Origin: Streptomyces sp. APSN-46.1 | GTDB taxonomy: Bacteria; Actinomycetota; Actinomycetes; Streptomycetales; Streptomycetaceae | Reading direction: 5' to 3' | Length of the DNA: 64,000 nt | Assembly: GCF_022815725.1 (NCBI RefSeq) | Contig: NZ_JALGRF010000013.1 | Location: 121,508-185,507, forward strand | Part shown: one piece after another, positions 26,315 to 35,105 of the stretch | Layout of the letters: every line of letters starts with the position of its first letter | How positions within the stretch are numbered: the stretch's first letter is position 1 | Notes under the pieces: model-generated | What the model saw: the letters and a program-made list of their open reading frames with translations, nothing else | Databases searched by the model: none | Told to the model about the DNA's origin: nothing | Translations under genes and position numbers: made by a program

Positions 26315-29092
26315 ATGCGTAGATCCAGAGGGCTGACTGCTGCCCTCGTCCTGTCACTGGCCGGTGCCGGCACCGGTATAGGCCTGGTGCTGATGCCCCA
26401 GGCGTCCGCCATCACGCCGCCCGTGGCCTTCACCGCCGACGAGCTGCCGACCTGGCAGCCGAACGGGATCGTCTGGTCGATGGCCCAGGCCAACGGCACC
26501 GTCTTCGCCGGTGGCACCTTCTCCGCCGTCCGCCCGCCCGTGGGCGCCGGCAGCGGCACCGAGCAGGAGGCCGTGAACTTCGTCGCGCTCGACGCCGCGA
26601 CGGGCAACCCCACCTCCTGCAAGCTCGCCTTCACCATCGGCGACGGCACCGCGACCGTGCGCACCCTGGTCGTGTCGAAGGACAGCAAGACCCTCTACGC
26701 GGGCGGCTACTTCGGTGCGGTCAACGGCACCCCGGTCTCCAACGTCGCCGCGATCGACATCGAGAGCTGCACCCCCAAGGCCTCGTTCCACCCGGGCTTC
26801 CCCGCCACCGTGCGCGCGCTGACCGTCACCGACGACACGCTGTACGCGGCCGGCGACTTCGGCACTGTCGAGGGCCAGACCCGCGAGCGCTTCGCCGCGG
26901 TCGACGCCACCTCCGGTGCGCTCACGCCCTTCGTCGCCAACGCCGACGAGCCGGGCCGCGCCATCGAGGTCAGCAACGACGGCAAGAACGTCCTGCTGGG
27001 CGGTGACTTCTTCACCGTCAACGGCGCGTCCACGCACGCGCTGGCCGTCGTGAACGCCACCACCGGTGCCGTCACCAAGACGTACACCAACATCCCGTCG
27101 AACTCCGTGGTCAAGGACATCTCGGCCGACTCGACGGGCTACTACGCCGGCAACGAGGGCTCCGGCGGCGGTGTCTTCGACGGCCGCCTCGGCCTCGGCA
27201 CCGACTTCAACGAGAAGTGGCGCGACCGCTGCCTCGGCGCCACCCAGTTCGTCCTGCCGTACGAGGGAGTCCTCTACAGCTCCTCGCACGCGCACGACTG
27301 CTCCCTCGAAGGCGAGTACCCCGACGGCAAGCGGCACTTCCTGCTGGCCCAGCCGACCGACCACGAAGGCGTCGCCCCGGCGCCCGTGGACGGCTTCGTG
27401 CGCGGCCCGGGCAAGCTCGGCTGGCACCCCACCGCGAACGACGGCCTCGGCGAGGGCATCGGCCCGCGCGTCATGGCCGTCGCGTCCAAGGACGACGTCA
27501 AGTACCTCTGGGTCGGCGGTGAGTTCACCCTCATCAACGGCAGGGAGCAGCAGGCACTGACCCGCTTCGCCTCCACCGGCGACATCGGCGCCCCGACGAC
27601 CCCGGTGGCCAGCGCCGCCAGCGTCAAGCCCGGCGAGGCCCAGGTCCGCTGGCGCACCAGCTACGACGCCGACGACAGCAAGCTGACGTACCGCGTCTAC
27701 CGCAACGGCTCGGCCTCGCCGATCGCCACGGTGACGGCGGACTCCCTGGAGTGGCAGCGCCCGCAGGCCTCCTGGAACGACACCACGGTCAAGGCCGGCC
27801 AGTCCTACACCTACCGGGTGACCGCGACCGACGGCGCGGGCAACACCAGCGCCCTGTCGGCCTCCGTCTCCGTCACGGTCCCGACCTCGGTCCAGTCGTA
27901 CCCGAACCAGGTCCGCGCGGACGGCGCCAACCTGTACTGGCGCTACGACGACACCGTCAGCCCCTACGTCGCCGACTCCTCGGTCAGCGGCAACACCAGC
28001 GGCATCCAGCTGAACGCCCCGGCCCTGCGCCAGAGCCCGGGTGCCGTCACCGGCACCAGCACGGCGATGGGCTTCAACGGCACCAGCCAGCAGGTGTACA
28101 GCGACCACCGCCAGACGGTCGGCAGCACCTTCACGCTGGAGACCTGGTTCAAGACCGGTACGACGCGCGGCGGCAAGCTGATCGGCTTCGGCAACAACAC
28201 GACCCGCAACAGCGGCTCGTACGACAAGCAGATCTACATGACCAACACCGGTCGTCTGGTCTTCGGCGTCCACAACGGCTCCACCCGGACCGTCTCCACC
28301 GGTCTGCTCGACACGTACAACGACAACAAGTGGCACCACGTCGTCGGCACGCAGGGCCCCGGCGGCATCGCCCTGTACGTGGACGGCCAGTCCAAGGGCA
28401 CGCTGAACGCGACGAGCAGCGGGACGTACGCCGGCTTCTGGCACGTCGGCGGAGACAACCTCTCCGGCTGGCCGACCAGGCCGACCAGCAACTTCTTCGC
28501 CGGCCAGATCGACGAGACGGCCGTCTACCCGACGGCCCTGACGCAGACCCAGGTCAAGAACCACTTCGACCTGGCGAAGGCCCCGATCGACGCGGTCTCC
28601 AAGGTCAACACGACCGAGGACACCTACATCAACCAGGGCGCCCCGAGCACCGCCTACGGCACGTCCGCCTCGCTCGCGGTGCGCGGCACCTCCGCGTACG
28701 AGACGTACCTGCGCTTCACCCTGCCGGCCGCGCCGGCCGGGCAGGTCCTGAAGGCCGCGTCGCTGCAGTTCAAGACCACGACGCAGGCCGGTGCCGGTAC
28801 GGCCGACACCGTCTCCGCGGTTCCGGTCACCGGTACCTGGAGCGGTGAGGGCACGACCTTCAACACCAAGCCCACCCTCGGCACCACCCCGCTCGGCTCC
28901 ATCGCGGGGGTGCCGGACGGCTCGGCGGTCCACAACGTCGAGCTGGACACCGCCGCGGTCTCCGCGGTGCTGGGCACCACGTACAGCCTGGGCCTGACGA
29001 GCACGGGCACCGACGCGCTGTGGATCTGGTCCTCGGAGGCGACGGCGGCGGACGGCGTTCCGCAGCTGGTCCTCACCTTCGGCGCGCCGTAA
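26315..29092 (+). CDS. Large secreted multidomain protein: beta-propeller-like, FN3, LamG, DNRLRE
   Basis: A 925-residue exported protein. The signal peptide is residues 1 to about 33 (AALVLSLAGAGTGIGLVL, cleavage near ASA). Residues about 45-420 are propeller-like repeats with recurring GGxFxxVNG elements (AGGYFGAVNGTPV, LGGDFFTVNGAST, VGGEFTLINGREQ). A fibronectin type III domain follows (about 425-525), then a concanavalin-like LamG domain (about 528-760, FTLETWFKTGTTRGGKLIGF) and a C-terminal DNRLRE/CBM-like domain (about 763-925, TEDTYINQGAPSTAYGTSAS). These are carbohydrate- or surface-binding folds; no catalytic motif is visible. Position after gmd suggests it binds, anchors or organises the exopolysaccharide (inference). 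Confidence 0.85.
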   Translation: MRRSRGLTAALVLSLAGAGTGIGLVLMPQASAITPPVAFTADELPTWQPNGIVWSMAQANGTVFAGGTFSAVRPPVGAGSGTEQEAVNFVALDAATGNPTSCKLAFTIGDGTATVRTLVVSKDSKTLYAGGYFGAVNGTPVSNVAAIDIESCTPKASFHPGFPATVRALTVTDDTLYAAGDFGTVEGQTRERFAAVDATSGALTPFVANADEPGRAIEVSNDGKNVLLGGDFFTVNGASTHALAVVNATTGAVTKTYTNIPSNSVVKDISADSTGYYAGNEGSGGGVFDGRLGLGTDFNEKWRDRCLGATQFVLPYEGVLYSSSHAHDCSLEGEYPDGKRHFLLAQPTDHEGVAPAPVDGFVRGPGKLGWHPTANDGLGEGIGPRVMAVASKDDVKYLWVGGEFTLINGREQQALTRFASTGDIGAPTTPVASAASVKPGEAQVRWRTSYDADDSKLTYRVYRNGSASPIATVTADSLEWQRPQASWNDTTVKAGQSYTYRVTATDGAGNTSALSASVSVTVPTSVQSYPNQVRADGANLYWRYDDTVSPYVADSSVSGNTSGIQLNAPALRQSPGAVTGTSTAMGFNGTSQQVYSDHRQTVGSTFTLETWFKTGTTRGGKLIGFGNNTTRNSGSYDKQIYMTNTGRLVFGVHNGSTRTVSTGLLDTYNDNKWHHVVGTQGPGGIALYVDGQSKGTLNATSSGTYAGFWHVGGDNLSGWPTRPTSNFFAGQIDETAVYPTALTQTQVKNHFDLAKAPIDAVSKVNTTEDTYINQGAPSTAYGTSASLAVRGTSAYETYLRFTLPAAPAGQVLKAASLQFKTTTQAGAGTADTVSAVPVTGTWSGEGTTFNTKPTLGTTPLGSIAGVPDGSAVHNVELDTAAVSAVLGTTYSLGLTSTGTDALWIWSSEATAADGVPQLVLTFGAP

Positions 29093-29119
29093 CCGTCCGT
29101 CCGGTCCTCTGACGGACAC

Positions 29120-29152
29120 GGTGGGGCCCGGCTGTCGCGGCCGGGCCCCACC
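29120..29152 (+). terminator. Hairpin after the LamG protein gene
   Basis: GGTGGGGCCCGGC (29120-29132) pairs perfectly with GCCGGGCCCCACC (29140-29152) across a 7-nt loop, 27 bp after the stop codon. Confidence 0.85.
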
Positions 29153-29187
29153 GGCCTACCACCCCCAGTGAGTACGGGAGCCACCTG

Positions 29188-29880
29188 ATGTACCGACGCT
29201 CCGCAGCGGCTGCTGTTCTGCTGGCCGCTGCCCTGACGCTGACCGCCTGCGGTTCCGACGCCGACAAGGCCGACTCCGCCTCGGCGGCGAAGCCGAAGCC
29301 CCCCGCCGCCTCGCCGGTCCCCGACCCGGCGGACTCCCCGGCGGCCGCGACCACCGGGACGCCGTCGCCCGGCGCCAAGCCGACGGGCCCGGTCCTGCCG
29401 GACGCGAAGCTCACCCCGAAGACGGGCAGCTTCACGCCCAACGAGAAGCAGTACCTGAGCGGCCGGGTCCCGGAGAAGACGGACCCGGCGGCGGTCCTGC
29501 AGAGCGGCCAGGAGTCCTGCCAGCGGGTGGCGCGCACCGCGAAGCGCGACCAGGACGCGGCCACCGGGGCCGTCATCGCCGGGGAGATCCCCGGCGCGAA
29601 GGACGCGATCACGCACCTGTGCCCGGAGCAGAAGCCGATCCTGGCAGCCTCCGAGAAGGGCTTCCCCGACGGCACCCGCCAGTCGCCCGCGGCGGGCACG
29701 TACCGGGCGCTGACCCAGAGCACCACCTGCACATGGGAAGCCAAGTCCAAGGACGGCACCGTCCTCACCTCGGGCCCGGAAACCCCCGTAAACCCAGGCG
29801 ACAAGATCACCGCCACGATCCCCTCGGGCACCTCGCAGTTCACCTCAACGGGCTGCTACGCCTGGGTGCCCGTTTCCTGA
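29188..29880 (+). CDS. Lipoprotein of unknown function
   Basis: A 230-residue lipoprotein: the signal MYRRSAAAAVLLAAALTLTAC ends in a lipobox with Cys21. A Pro/Ala/Lys-rich linker (about 30-75) leads to a domain (about 80-230) with the repeated cysteines SCQRV, LCPEQ, TCTWEA and GCYAWV. The last part, TTCTWEAKSKDGTVLTSGP, looks like a small beta-sandwich. I do not recognise the family. It follows the LamG gene's terminator by 35 bp, so it probably has its own promoter. Surface location beside the secreted LamG protein may be meaningful. Confidence 0.75.
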   Translation: MYRRSAAAAVLLAAALTLTACGSDADKADSASAAKPKPPAASPVPDPADSPAAATTGTPSPGAKPTGPVLPDAKLTPKTGSFTPNEKQYLSGRVPEKTDPAAVLQSGQESCQRVARTAKRDQDAATGAVIAGEIPGAKDAITHLCPEQKPILAASEKGFPDGTRQSPAAGTYRALTQSTTCTWEAKSKDGTVLTSGPETPVNPGDKITATIPSGTSQFTSTGCYAWVPVS

Positions 29881-29907
29881 CGGAGACGGCCTGACGCACC
29901 CACTCGC

Positions 29908-30282
29908 TCACAGCGGATGCCCTGCGGCCCGCTCCGGGGCAAGCGGTGGAAGCCCGGGCCGGCTGACGAACGCGAGCCGGTCGCCGGTCCGGGAGACGAG
30001 GACGCGGTGGAGGGTTCGGATGGTGCGGGCCAGGCCCCGGGCGTAGTTCCAATTACCCATCGGGTTGTCCTCGGGACCGCCGGTGGCGAGCGTGTGCCAG
30101 TCGTCCAGCGCGGCGGCCGCCTCGGGCACCTGGGCGACATCGGCGAGGAGGAACTCCCCGTGGCTCAGCAGGGCATCGACGAGTCCGGCGATCTCGCCCT
30201 CACCGGGTTTCTGGTTGTACGGGACGAGGACCTTCGTCACGAGGGCGGTGCCGGTGTTGAGGTCGGCGCGCGTACTGGACAT
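29908..30282 (-). CDS. Small protein, DUF6415-like
   Basis: A 124-residue cytoplasmic protein. Its pattern (VDALLSHGEFLLADV, WHTLATGGPEDNPMGNWNYARGLARTIRTLHRVL) resembles the DUF6415 family, which I recall mainly from streptomycetes and which has no established function. There are no membrane segments or catalytic motifs. The ATG at 30280-30282 follows a GGGAG site. It is divergent from the XRE/TPR regulator across 142 bp, so the two may be functionally linked. Family assignment is from memory. Confidence 0.65.
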   Translation of the reverse strand: MSSTRADLNTGTALVTKVLVPYNQKPGEGEIAGLVDALLSHGEFLLADVAQVPEAAAALDDWHTLATGGPEDNPMGNWNYARGLARTIRTLHRVLVSRTGDRLAFVSRPGLPPLAPERAAGHPL

Positions 30283-30424
30283 GGCGGTGCTCCCTGACGT
30301 CGATTCCGGCGGGCAACTCCCGCTCGGTCACTGCTGGGTGTGAAGAGGTAACCGCACGCGTCCCCTCCACGAGTACCGTTGGAGAGTCGGAGACGTATGC
30401 AAGCCATGCACTCGGGAGCTGCTC

Positions 30425-31768
30425 ATGGCGCGACCTTCACGCACGCCCAACACCGGCTTGGCCAAGCTCCTCGAACAGGCCAGATGGTCGCGCAGCCAGT
30501 TCGCTTCGATCGTCAACCGCGTCGGAGCTGAGGCCGGACTCGCCCTCACGTACAGCCAGCCCGCCGTCTCTCAGTGGATCTCGGGCCACCAACCCCGGCC
30601 GCCGGTCAGGGCCCTGATCATCGAGGCATTCGAGCGGAAGCTCGGCCGACCGGTCACCTACGCGGAGGCAGGGCTCACGCCTCCGGACGGTCCTGAAGCC
30701 GCCGACACCGTCCGAGACCTCGTAGACCTCGGGAGGGCCGACATGGATCCGTCCCGGCGCCGCGTGATCGCCGCCGGCGTGTTCTCCGCAGCGCTCGCCA
30801 TCCCGTTGTTCCCGACGCTCGCCAGAGCCGACAGCCCCGACCCGATAAGGCCCGGAAAGGCCACCACCCGCGTCGGGCAGGCGCAGGTCGCCGCCATTCA
30901 GGCCATGACCGACCGTATCGCTGACATCCTCGACGAACTCGGCGCGGGCCACGCGCGGCCCATGGCCGCCGCGTTCCTCGTCAACACGGTCGGCCCGTGG
31001 CTGAAAGCCGAGGCAGCCGCTCCAGTACGCCGAAGCATGCTCGCCGCTGCCTCCGACCTTGTGTACCTCACCGGGTGGATGGCCATGTACGAGCGGCAGC
31101 ACCGCCTCGGCCAGGATTACTACCTGTCCGCGCTGAAGCTGGCCGGAGAGGCTGAAGAGCACGTCACCTACTGCCGCACCCTGCGCGGCATGTCCCTCCA
31201 GGCCTCCAACCTCGGCTACGGGCGACGCGCTTTGGAGCTCGCGGACTCGGCAGCGGAGGCCGCACCCGCGGCGGGCCCACGGCTCGTCGCGTTCCTGCGC
31301 GGACAACAGGCACACGGGGCTGCCATGGTCGGCGACAAGCGGCAGGCCTTCGCGAGGCTCCGTGAGGCGGAGGAGGCACTCGCGCGCGCGGACGACCGGC
31401 GGGAGTCGGTCGGTGGCTACGACCGGACCGCCTACCTCTTCCACGTCGCGCACGTGCAGAACGAGACGAAGGACGTACCCGGATCGGTCCGCACATTGCA
31501 GGAGTCCATCCGCGTACAGCCCGCCCAAGAACGCCAGGGGCGCTTGCACGCCTACGGCCTGCTGGCCCAGCGGCAGCTGTCCATCGGATACGTGGAGGCC
31601 GCATGCGCGTCATGGGGCCGATTCCTCGACGAGTACGAGGTCCTCTCATCCGCTCGAGGCGACGAGCACTTCGAGGTGATGAACCTGCGCCTTCGTCCCC
31701 ACGGCAGCGTCCGAGCCGTTCGGGAACTGCGTGAGCGTGCCCAACTCGTGGGAGCCCTGAAAGGCTGA
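30425..31768 (+). CDS. XRE-type regulator with TPR-like C-terminal domain
   Basis: A 447-residue regulator. Residues about 8-80 form an HTH (LAKLLEQARWSRSQFASIVN, then SQPAVSQWISGHQPRPP). A hydrophobic segment after RRR (111-113), VIAAGVFSAALAIPLF, resembles a twin-arginine leader embedded in the chain. The rest (about 145-447) is helical with TPR-like repeats. This architecture recalls NsdA-type Streptomyces regulators of development and antibiotic production. The ATG at 30425 has GGGAGCTGCTC upstream. It is the likely local regulator of the divergent DUF6415-like gene; its effector is unknown. Confidence 0.8.
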   Translation: MARPSRTPNTGLAKLLEQARWSRSQFASIVNRVGAEAGLALTYSQPAVSQWISGHQPRPPVRALIIEAFERKLGRPVTYAEAGLTPPDGPEAADTVRDLVDLGRADMDPSRRRVIAAGVFSAALAIPLFPTLARADSPDPIRPGKATTRVGQAQVAAIQAMTDRIADILDELGAGHARPMAAAFLVNTVGPWLKAEAAAPVRRSMLAAASDLVYLTGWMAMYERQHRLGQDYYLSALKLAGEAEEHVTYCRTLRGMSLQASNLGYGRRALELADSAAEAAPAAGPRLVAFLRGQQAHGAAMVGDKRQAFARLREAEEALARADDRRESVGGYDRTAYLFHVAHVQNETKDVPGSVRTLQESIRVQPAQERQGRLHAYGLLAQRQLSIGYVEAACASWGRFLDEYEVLSSARGDEHFEVMNLRLRPHGSVRAVRELRERAQLVGALKG

Positions 31769-31781
31769 CCCCGCGGGTCAG
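31765..31781. terminator. 17-bp palindrome holding both convergent stop codons
   Basis: CTGACCC-CGC-GGGTCAG is a perfect 7-bp stem. It contains the TGA of the XRE regulator on the plus strand and the TGA of the glycosyltransferase on the minus strand, which are 9 bp apart. It may act as a minimal bidirectional terminator. Confidence 0.5.
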
Positions 31782-32905
31782 ACGGTGTGCGTCGCCGCCG
31801 CCTTCTCGTATACGGGGAGCAAGGTGTCCAGGACAGCGTCCATCGAGTAGGAGGCGGCGGCCAGTTCGCGGGCCGCGCGGGAGGCCGAGGCGTTGCACGG
31901 GGGGTCCAGCAGGGACAGTACGGCCGCGGCCACACCCGCCGGGCCGGGGTCTACCGCCAGGCCCGCGCCGGCGGCGGCGATGTCGCGCGCCAGGCCGTTG
32001 GAGTGCGTCACCACCGAGGGCACGCCGACCGCGAGGGCCTCCAGCACCGACATCGGGAACGGTTCCTCCACCGACGGCAGGACGTAGACGTGGGCCCGGC
32101 GCAGCTCCGTCAGCACCTCGGCGCCGGAGAGGGCGCCCGGGACCGTGAAGCGGTCCGACAGGCCGAGTGCGGCGATCCGGTCGCGGACCGCGGCCGCCTC
32201 GCCCTCGTCCGGGCCCGCCACCACGAACTCCGCGTCCGGGTGCGCGGCGAGGATCGCCGGGGCCGCGTCCACGAAGTCCACCGGCCGCTTACGGGCCTGG
32301 AGGCGCGCCGAGTACAGGAGGCGCGGCGGACCGGAGAGGGCGGGGCGCTCGTCCTGGGCGGGGGTGCCGTTCACCAGCCGGACCGCCTGGGGCAGGGAAC
32401 GGCCCACCACCGCGTCCAGACCCTCCCGCTCGTGCGGGGTCAGGTACAGCAGGGCGTCCGCGCCGCGCAGCAGCCGGCGTACCGCCACCGCGTCCAGCAC
32501 CTTGGCCAGCAGCTTCTCGCTCGGGTCCACCATGCCGTGGGTCTGGAGCACCAGCGGCTTGCGCGCCCGCAGCGCCGCCAGGGCCACGGGCAGCGTCACC
32601 AGGTCCCGCGCCAGGTGCACATGGACGACGTCCGCGTCCCGTACCAGCCGTCCCGCCGAGGCCAGCAGGGCCGGCGAGGTCATCCCGCTGAAGCCCAGCG
32701 GAAGCAGCCGCCGGGCCGGGAAGAGCTTCGCCGGGACACCCTCGACGGACGTGGGCCACGGCTCCGGGAAGCCCTCGCCGAGCGCCAGCAGCCGCGCCTC
32801 GTGGCCCCGGTCCCGCAGCCCCTTGGCCAGGTTCAGCGCGACCCGGACCGGGCCGCCGAAGGCGTGCGAGGGGGAATGCAGCGTAACGGCGTGCAGGACT
32901 CTCAA
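31778..32905 (-). CDS. GT4 glycosyltransferase
   Basis: A 375-residue GT-B fold glycosyltransferase. The N-terminal acceptor domain has SHAFGGPVRVALNLAKGL and VVHVHLARDL. The donor domain has RLLYSARLQARKRPVDFVDA-like sequence and the GT4 EX7E motif EPFPMSVLE followed by ALAVGVPSVV. It probably adds one sugar to the lipid-linked repeat unit on the cytoplasmic face. The start is the TTG at 32903-32905, with AAGGAGGAG upstream. It overlaps the stop of the acetyltransferase gene by 4 bp, so the two are translationally coupled. The sugar donor is unknown. Confidence 0.88.
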   Translation of the reverse strand: MRVLHAVTLHSPSHAFGGPVRVALNLAKGLRDRGHEARLLALGEGFPEPWPTSVEGVPAKLFPARRLLPLGFSGMTSPALLASAGRLVRDADVVHVHLARDLVTLPVALAALRARKPLVLQTHGMVDPSEKLLAKVLDAVAVRRLLRGADALLYLTPHEREGLDAVVGRSLPQAVRLVNGTPAQDERPALSGPPRLLYSARLQARKRPVDFVDAAPAILAAHPDAEFVVAGPDEGEAAAVRDRIAALGLSDRFTVPGALSGAEVLTELRRAHVYVLPSVEEPFPMSVLEALAVGVPSVVTHSNGLARDIAAAGAGLAVDPGPAGVAAAVLSLLDPPCNASASRAARELAAASYSMDAVLDTLLPVYEKAAATHTV

Positions 32906-33453
32906 TTGGGCTCCTCCTTGGGCTCCTCGACCGGGCGGCGCTGCCCGTCCATCGTCTGCAGGGTCAGCGGAGGAAGGTTTCTGTGGACGACCGACCCGGC
33001 GCCCGCCACCGCGCACCGGCCGATGGTCACACCCGCCAGCACGGTCGCCCGTACCGCCACCCACGCACCGTCCTCGACGGTGATCGGCGCGTTGCGGTAG
33101 CGGAAGTCGGCGGCCCGGTGGTCGTGCGAGCCGGTGCACAGCAGGGCCTCCTGCGAGACGCACACGTGCGAACCGATCGTCACCGGCTCCAGGTTCAGCA
33201 GCCAGGCGCCCTCGCCGATCCAGGTGTGGTCCCCGACGGTGAGCTTCCACGGCCACAGCACACGTACCCTGTGCCGGATCAGCACGCCCTCGCCGATCTT
33301 CGCCCCGAACGCCCGCAGCAGCGCGACGCGCAGCCGGGCCGGGCAGAACCACGCCATGAACAGCGTGTTCATCACGGCGAACCAGAGCGCCTGCGTCAGC
33401 AGCCCGCGTCCCTTGTCGTACCCGGCCAGCGTGAAGGCAGGAAGATCCCGCAA
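32902..33453 (-). CDS. WcaF-like hexapeptide acetyltransferase
   Basis: A 183-residue left-handed beta-helix acyltransferase, closest in pattern to WcaF of colanic acid synthesis. The N-terminal helical part has TQALWFAVMNTLFMAWFCP and LLRAFGAKIGEGVLIRHRV. Hexapeptide repeats follow (VTIGSHVCVSQEALLCTGSHD, here with the catalytic-type His in TGSHD), then VAVRATVLAGVTIGRCAVAG. It probably O-acetylates a sugar of the polymer using acetyl-CoA. The start is the TTG at 33451-33453, with GAGGGG upstream. It is upstream of, and coupled to, the GT4 gene. Confidence 0.88.
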   Translation of the reverse strand: MRDLPAFTLAGYDKGRGLLTQALWFAVMNTLFMAWFCPARLRVALLRAFGAKIGEGVLIRHRVRVLWPWKLTVGDHTWIGEGAWLLNLEPVTIGSHVCVSQEALLCTGSHDHRAADFRYRNAPITVEDGAWVAVRATVLAGVTIGRCAVAGAGSVVHRNLPPLTLQTMDGQRRPVEEPKEEPN

Positions 33454-33563
33454 CGGTCGCCCCTCGTGATCGGCCCTCCCCCGGCTTCGTCGGGGGCCCC
33501 CGGCCGGCGCCTCCCCGGGCGCCGTCCGCCCAGACTAGACTGCGCGCGGAGCAGGCGGACGGG

Positions 33564-35105
33564 GTGGGGGCAGCAGTGGCAACGGACATGCGCGAGCCCG
33601 CAGTTACGCGTCCGACACCCGTTCTCCCCGACTTCCCCGGCCTCGACGACGAGAACAGGTGGGGCCGCGTCACCACCCCGCGCACCCTGCTCTCCCGCGC
33701 GCTGTCCGTGCCGCTGGCCCTCGGATTCACCGTCTTCCTGCCGCTGTTCGTCGCCGTCCAGTCCGGCGACGGCCAGCGCGACGCTGCCTTCTGGCTCCAG
33801 CTCCTGCTCACCATGTACGCGGGGGCCCGGCTCTCCGCGATGGTCCTGACCAGCCGCCGCAAGCTGCTCCAGGGCTCGTTCTGGCTCTTCGTCTACATGG
33901 CGATGGGCGTGGCCCCGCTCGCCCAGGCCGTCCTGGGCCGGGTCCCGACCCCCGTCGTCGGCCCGCGTTCCGACCTCACCCTCGCCACCGGCCTGGTCCT
34001 GCTCGGCTGCACGGCGTTCGACGTCGGCGTGCTGCTCGCCCGCCACCGGCCGGCGGGCCGCGCGGGCGGCTCCCAGAAGCCGGAGCGCCCGGTCATGGCG
34101 CACCGGCGCCGCCTCCAGCTGCTCACCGCCCTGGCGTTCCTGTGCAGCGCGGCCTTCGTCATGAAACTCGGCGGCCCGGCCGTGTTCTTCTCCAGCCGGC
34201 AGGAGATCATCGCGGGCATCGAGGAAGCGGGCGTCTCCAACGGCGACGGCCAGGCCGGCCAGGCCCTGCTCCGCGGCTTCGGCACCGTACCGGCGCTGCT
34301 CGCGCTGCTGCTGTACACGCGCTGGCTGATCACCTCGGAGTACGCCCGCCGCAAGGTGTCGGTCATCGTCACCTGGGGCGCTCTGGCGGCGCTGAACCTG
34401 GTGGTCAACAACCCGATCTCGAACCCGCGTTACTGGTTCCTCACGGTCATGTTCGCGATGCTCTTCACCGTCTTCCCGGTGAGTGCGGCGATGTACCGGG
34501 TGGCACTGTCGATGGCGGTGGTGGTCGCGCTGCTCGTGTTCCCGTTCGCGGACCGCTTCCGGTACGACGAGAAGAACTACAAGCCGGTCGAGACGACCTC
34601 GTTCCTGGAGCCGATGGCGCTCAAGGACTACGACCAGATCGGCATGTTCGCGAACACCATCACCTTCTCGGAATCCGGGCCCGGACACTTCTACGGGCGC
34701 CAGCTCGCGGGGTCGGTCTTCTTCGCGGTGCCGCGCGCGGTGTGGCCGGGGAAGCCGCGGGACACGGGGGTGATGGTCGGGCAGTGGATGGGCACGGTGA
34801 ACACGAACCTCTCGTCCCCGATCTGGGCGGAGCTGTGGCTGGACTTCGGCCCGCTGGGGATGGGGGCGGGGCTGCTGGCCATCGGGTACGCGGCCGCGCG
34901 GGTGGACCGCCGCTACGCCAAGCGCGCCACGCGGCGTTCGCCGCCGGGCAGCCTGATCTCGGTGGTGGTCCCGCTGGTCGCGGGGTACTCGTTCATCCTG
35001 CTGCGCGGCCCGCTGCTCCAGGCCTCGGGCCGCGTCGCGATCGCGGCCCTCTGCCTGGCGCTGGTCGCGACCTACCGCACGGACAAGTCCACCACCCTGC
35101 GCTGA
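33564..35105 (+). CDS. Wzy-like polysaccharide polymerase (membrane protein)
   Basis: A 513-residue polytopic protein with about 10-12 hydrophobic segments, among them SVPLALGFTVFLPLFVAV, LATGLVLLGCTAFDVGVLL, LLTALAFLCSAAFVM and LVVPLVAGYSFILL-like stretches, and a large loop around FRYDEKNYKPVETTSFLEPM. This topology and its context fit an O-antigen-polymerase (Wzy) type protein, which links repeat units outside the membrane. Polymerases diverge strongly, so the call rests mainly on topology and neighbours. The start is the GTG at 33564; a GTG at 33576 is an alternative. Confidence 0.7.
   Translation: MGAAVATDMREPAVTRPTPVLPDFPGLDDENRWGRVTTPRTLLSRALSVPLALGFTVFLPLFVAVQSGDGQRDAAFWLQLLLTMYAGARLSAMVLTSRRKLLQGSFWLFVYMAMGVAPLAQAVLGRVPTPVVGPRSDLTLATGLVLLGCTAFDVGVLLARHRPAGRAGGSQKPERPVMAHRRRLQLLTALAFLCSAAFVMKLGGPAVFFSSRQEIIAGIEEAGVSNGDGQAGQALLRGFGTVPALLALLLYTRWLITSEYARRKVSVIVTWGALAALNLVVNNPISNPRYWFLTVMFAMLFTVFPVSAAMYRVALSMAVVVALLVFPFADRFRYDEKNYKPVETTSFLEPMALKDYDQIGMFANTITFSESGPGHFYGRQLAGSVFFAVPRAVWPGKPRDTGVMVGQWMGTVNTNLSSPIWAELWLDFGPLGMGAGLLAIGYAAARVDRRYAKRATRRSPPGSLISVVVPLVAGYSFILLRGPLLQASGRVAIAALCLALVATYRTDKSTTLR

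Noticed and set aside
26315..29092. Glycoside hydrolase or sialidase assignment for the LamG protein
   Set aside because: Only propeller-like, FN3, LamG and DNRLRE-type binding folds are seen, with no catalytic motif.
30425..31768. Toxin-antitoxin or phage-defence role for the XRE regulator and DUF6415-like pair
   Set aside because: No toxin, nuclease or NTPase motif in either protein; the regulator architecture is common among Streptomyces developmental regulators.
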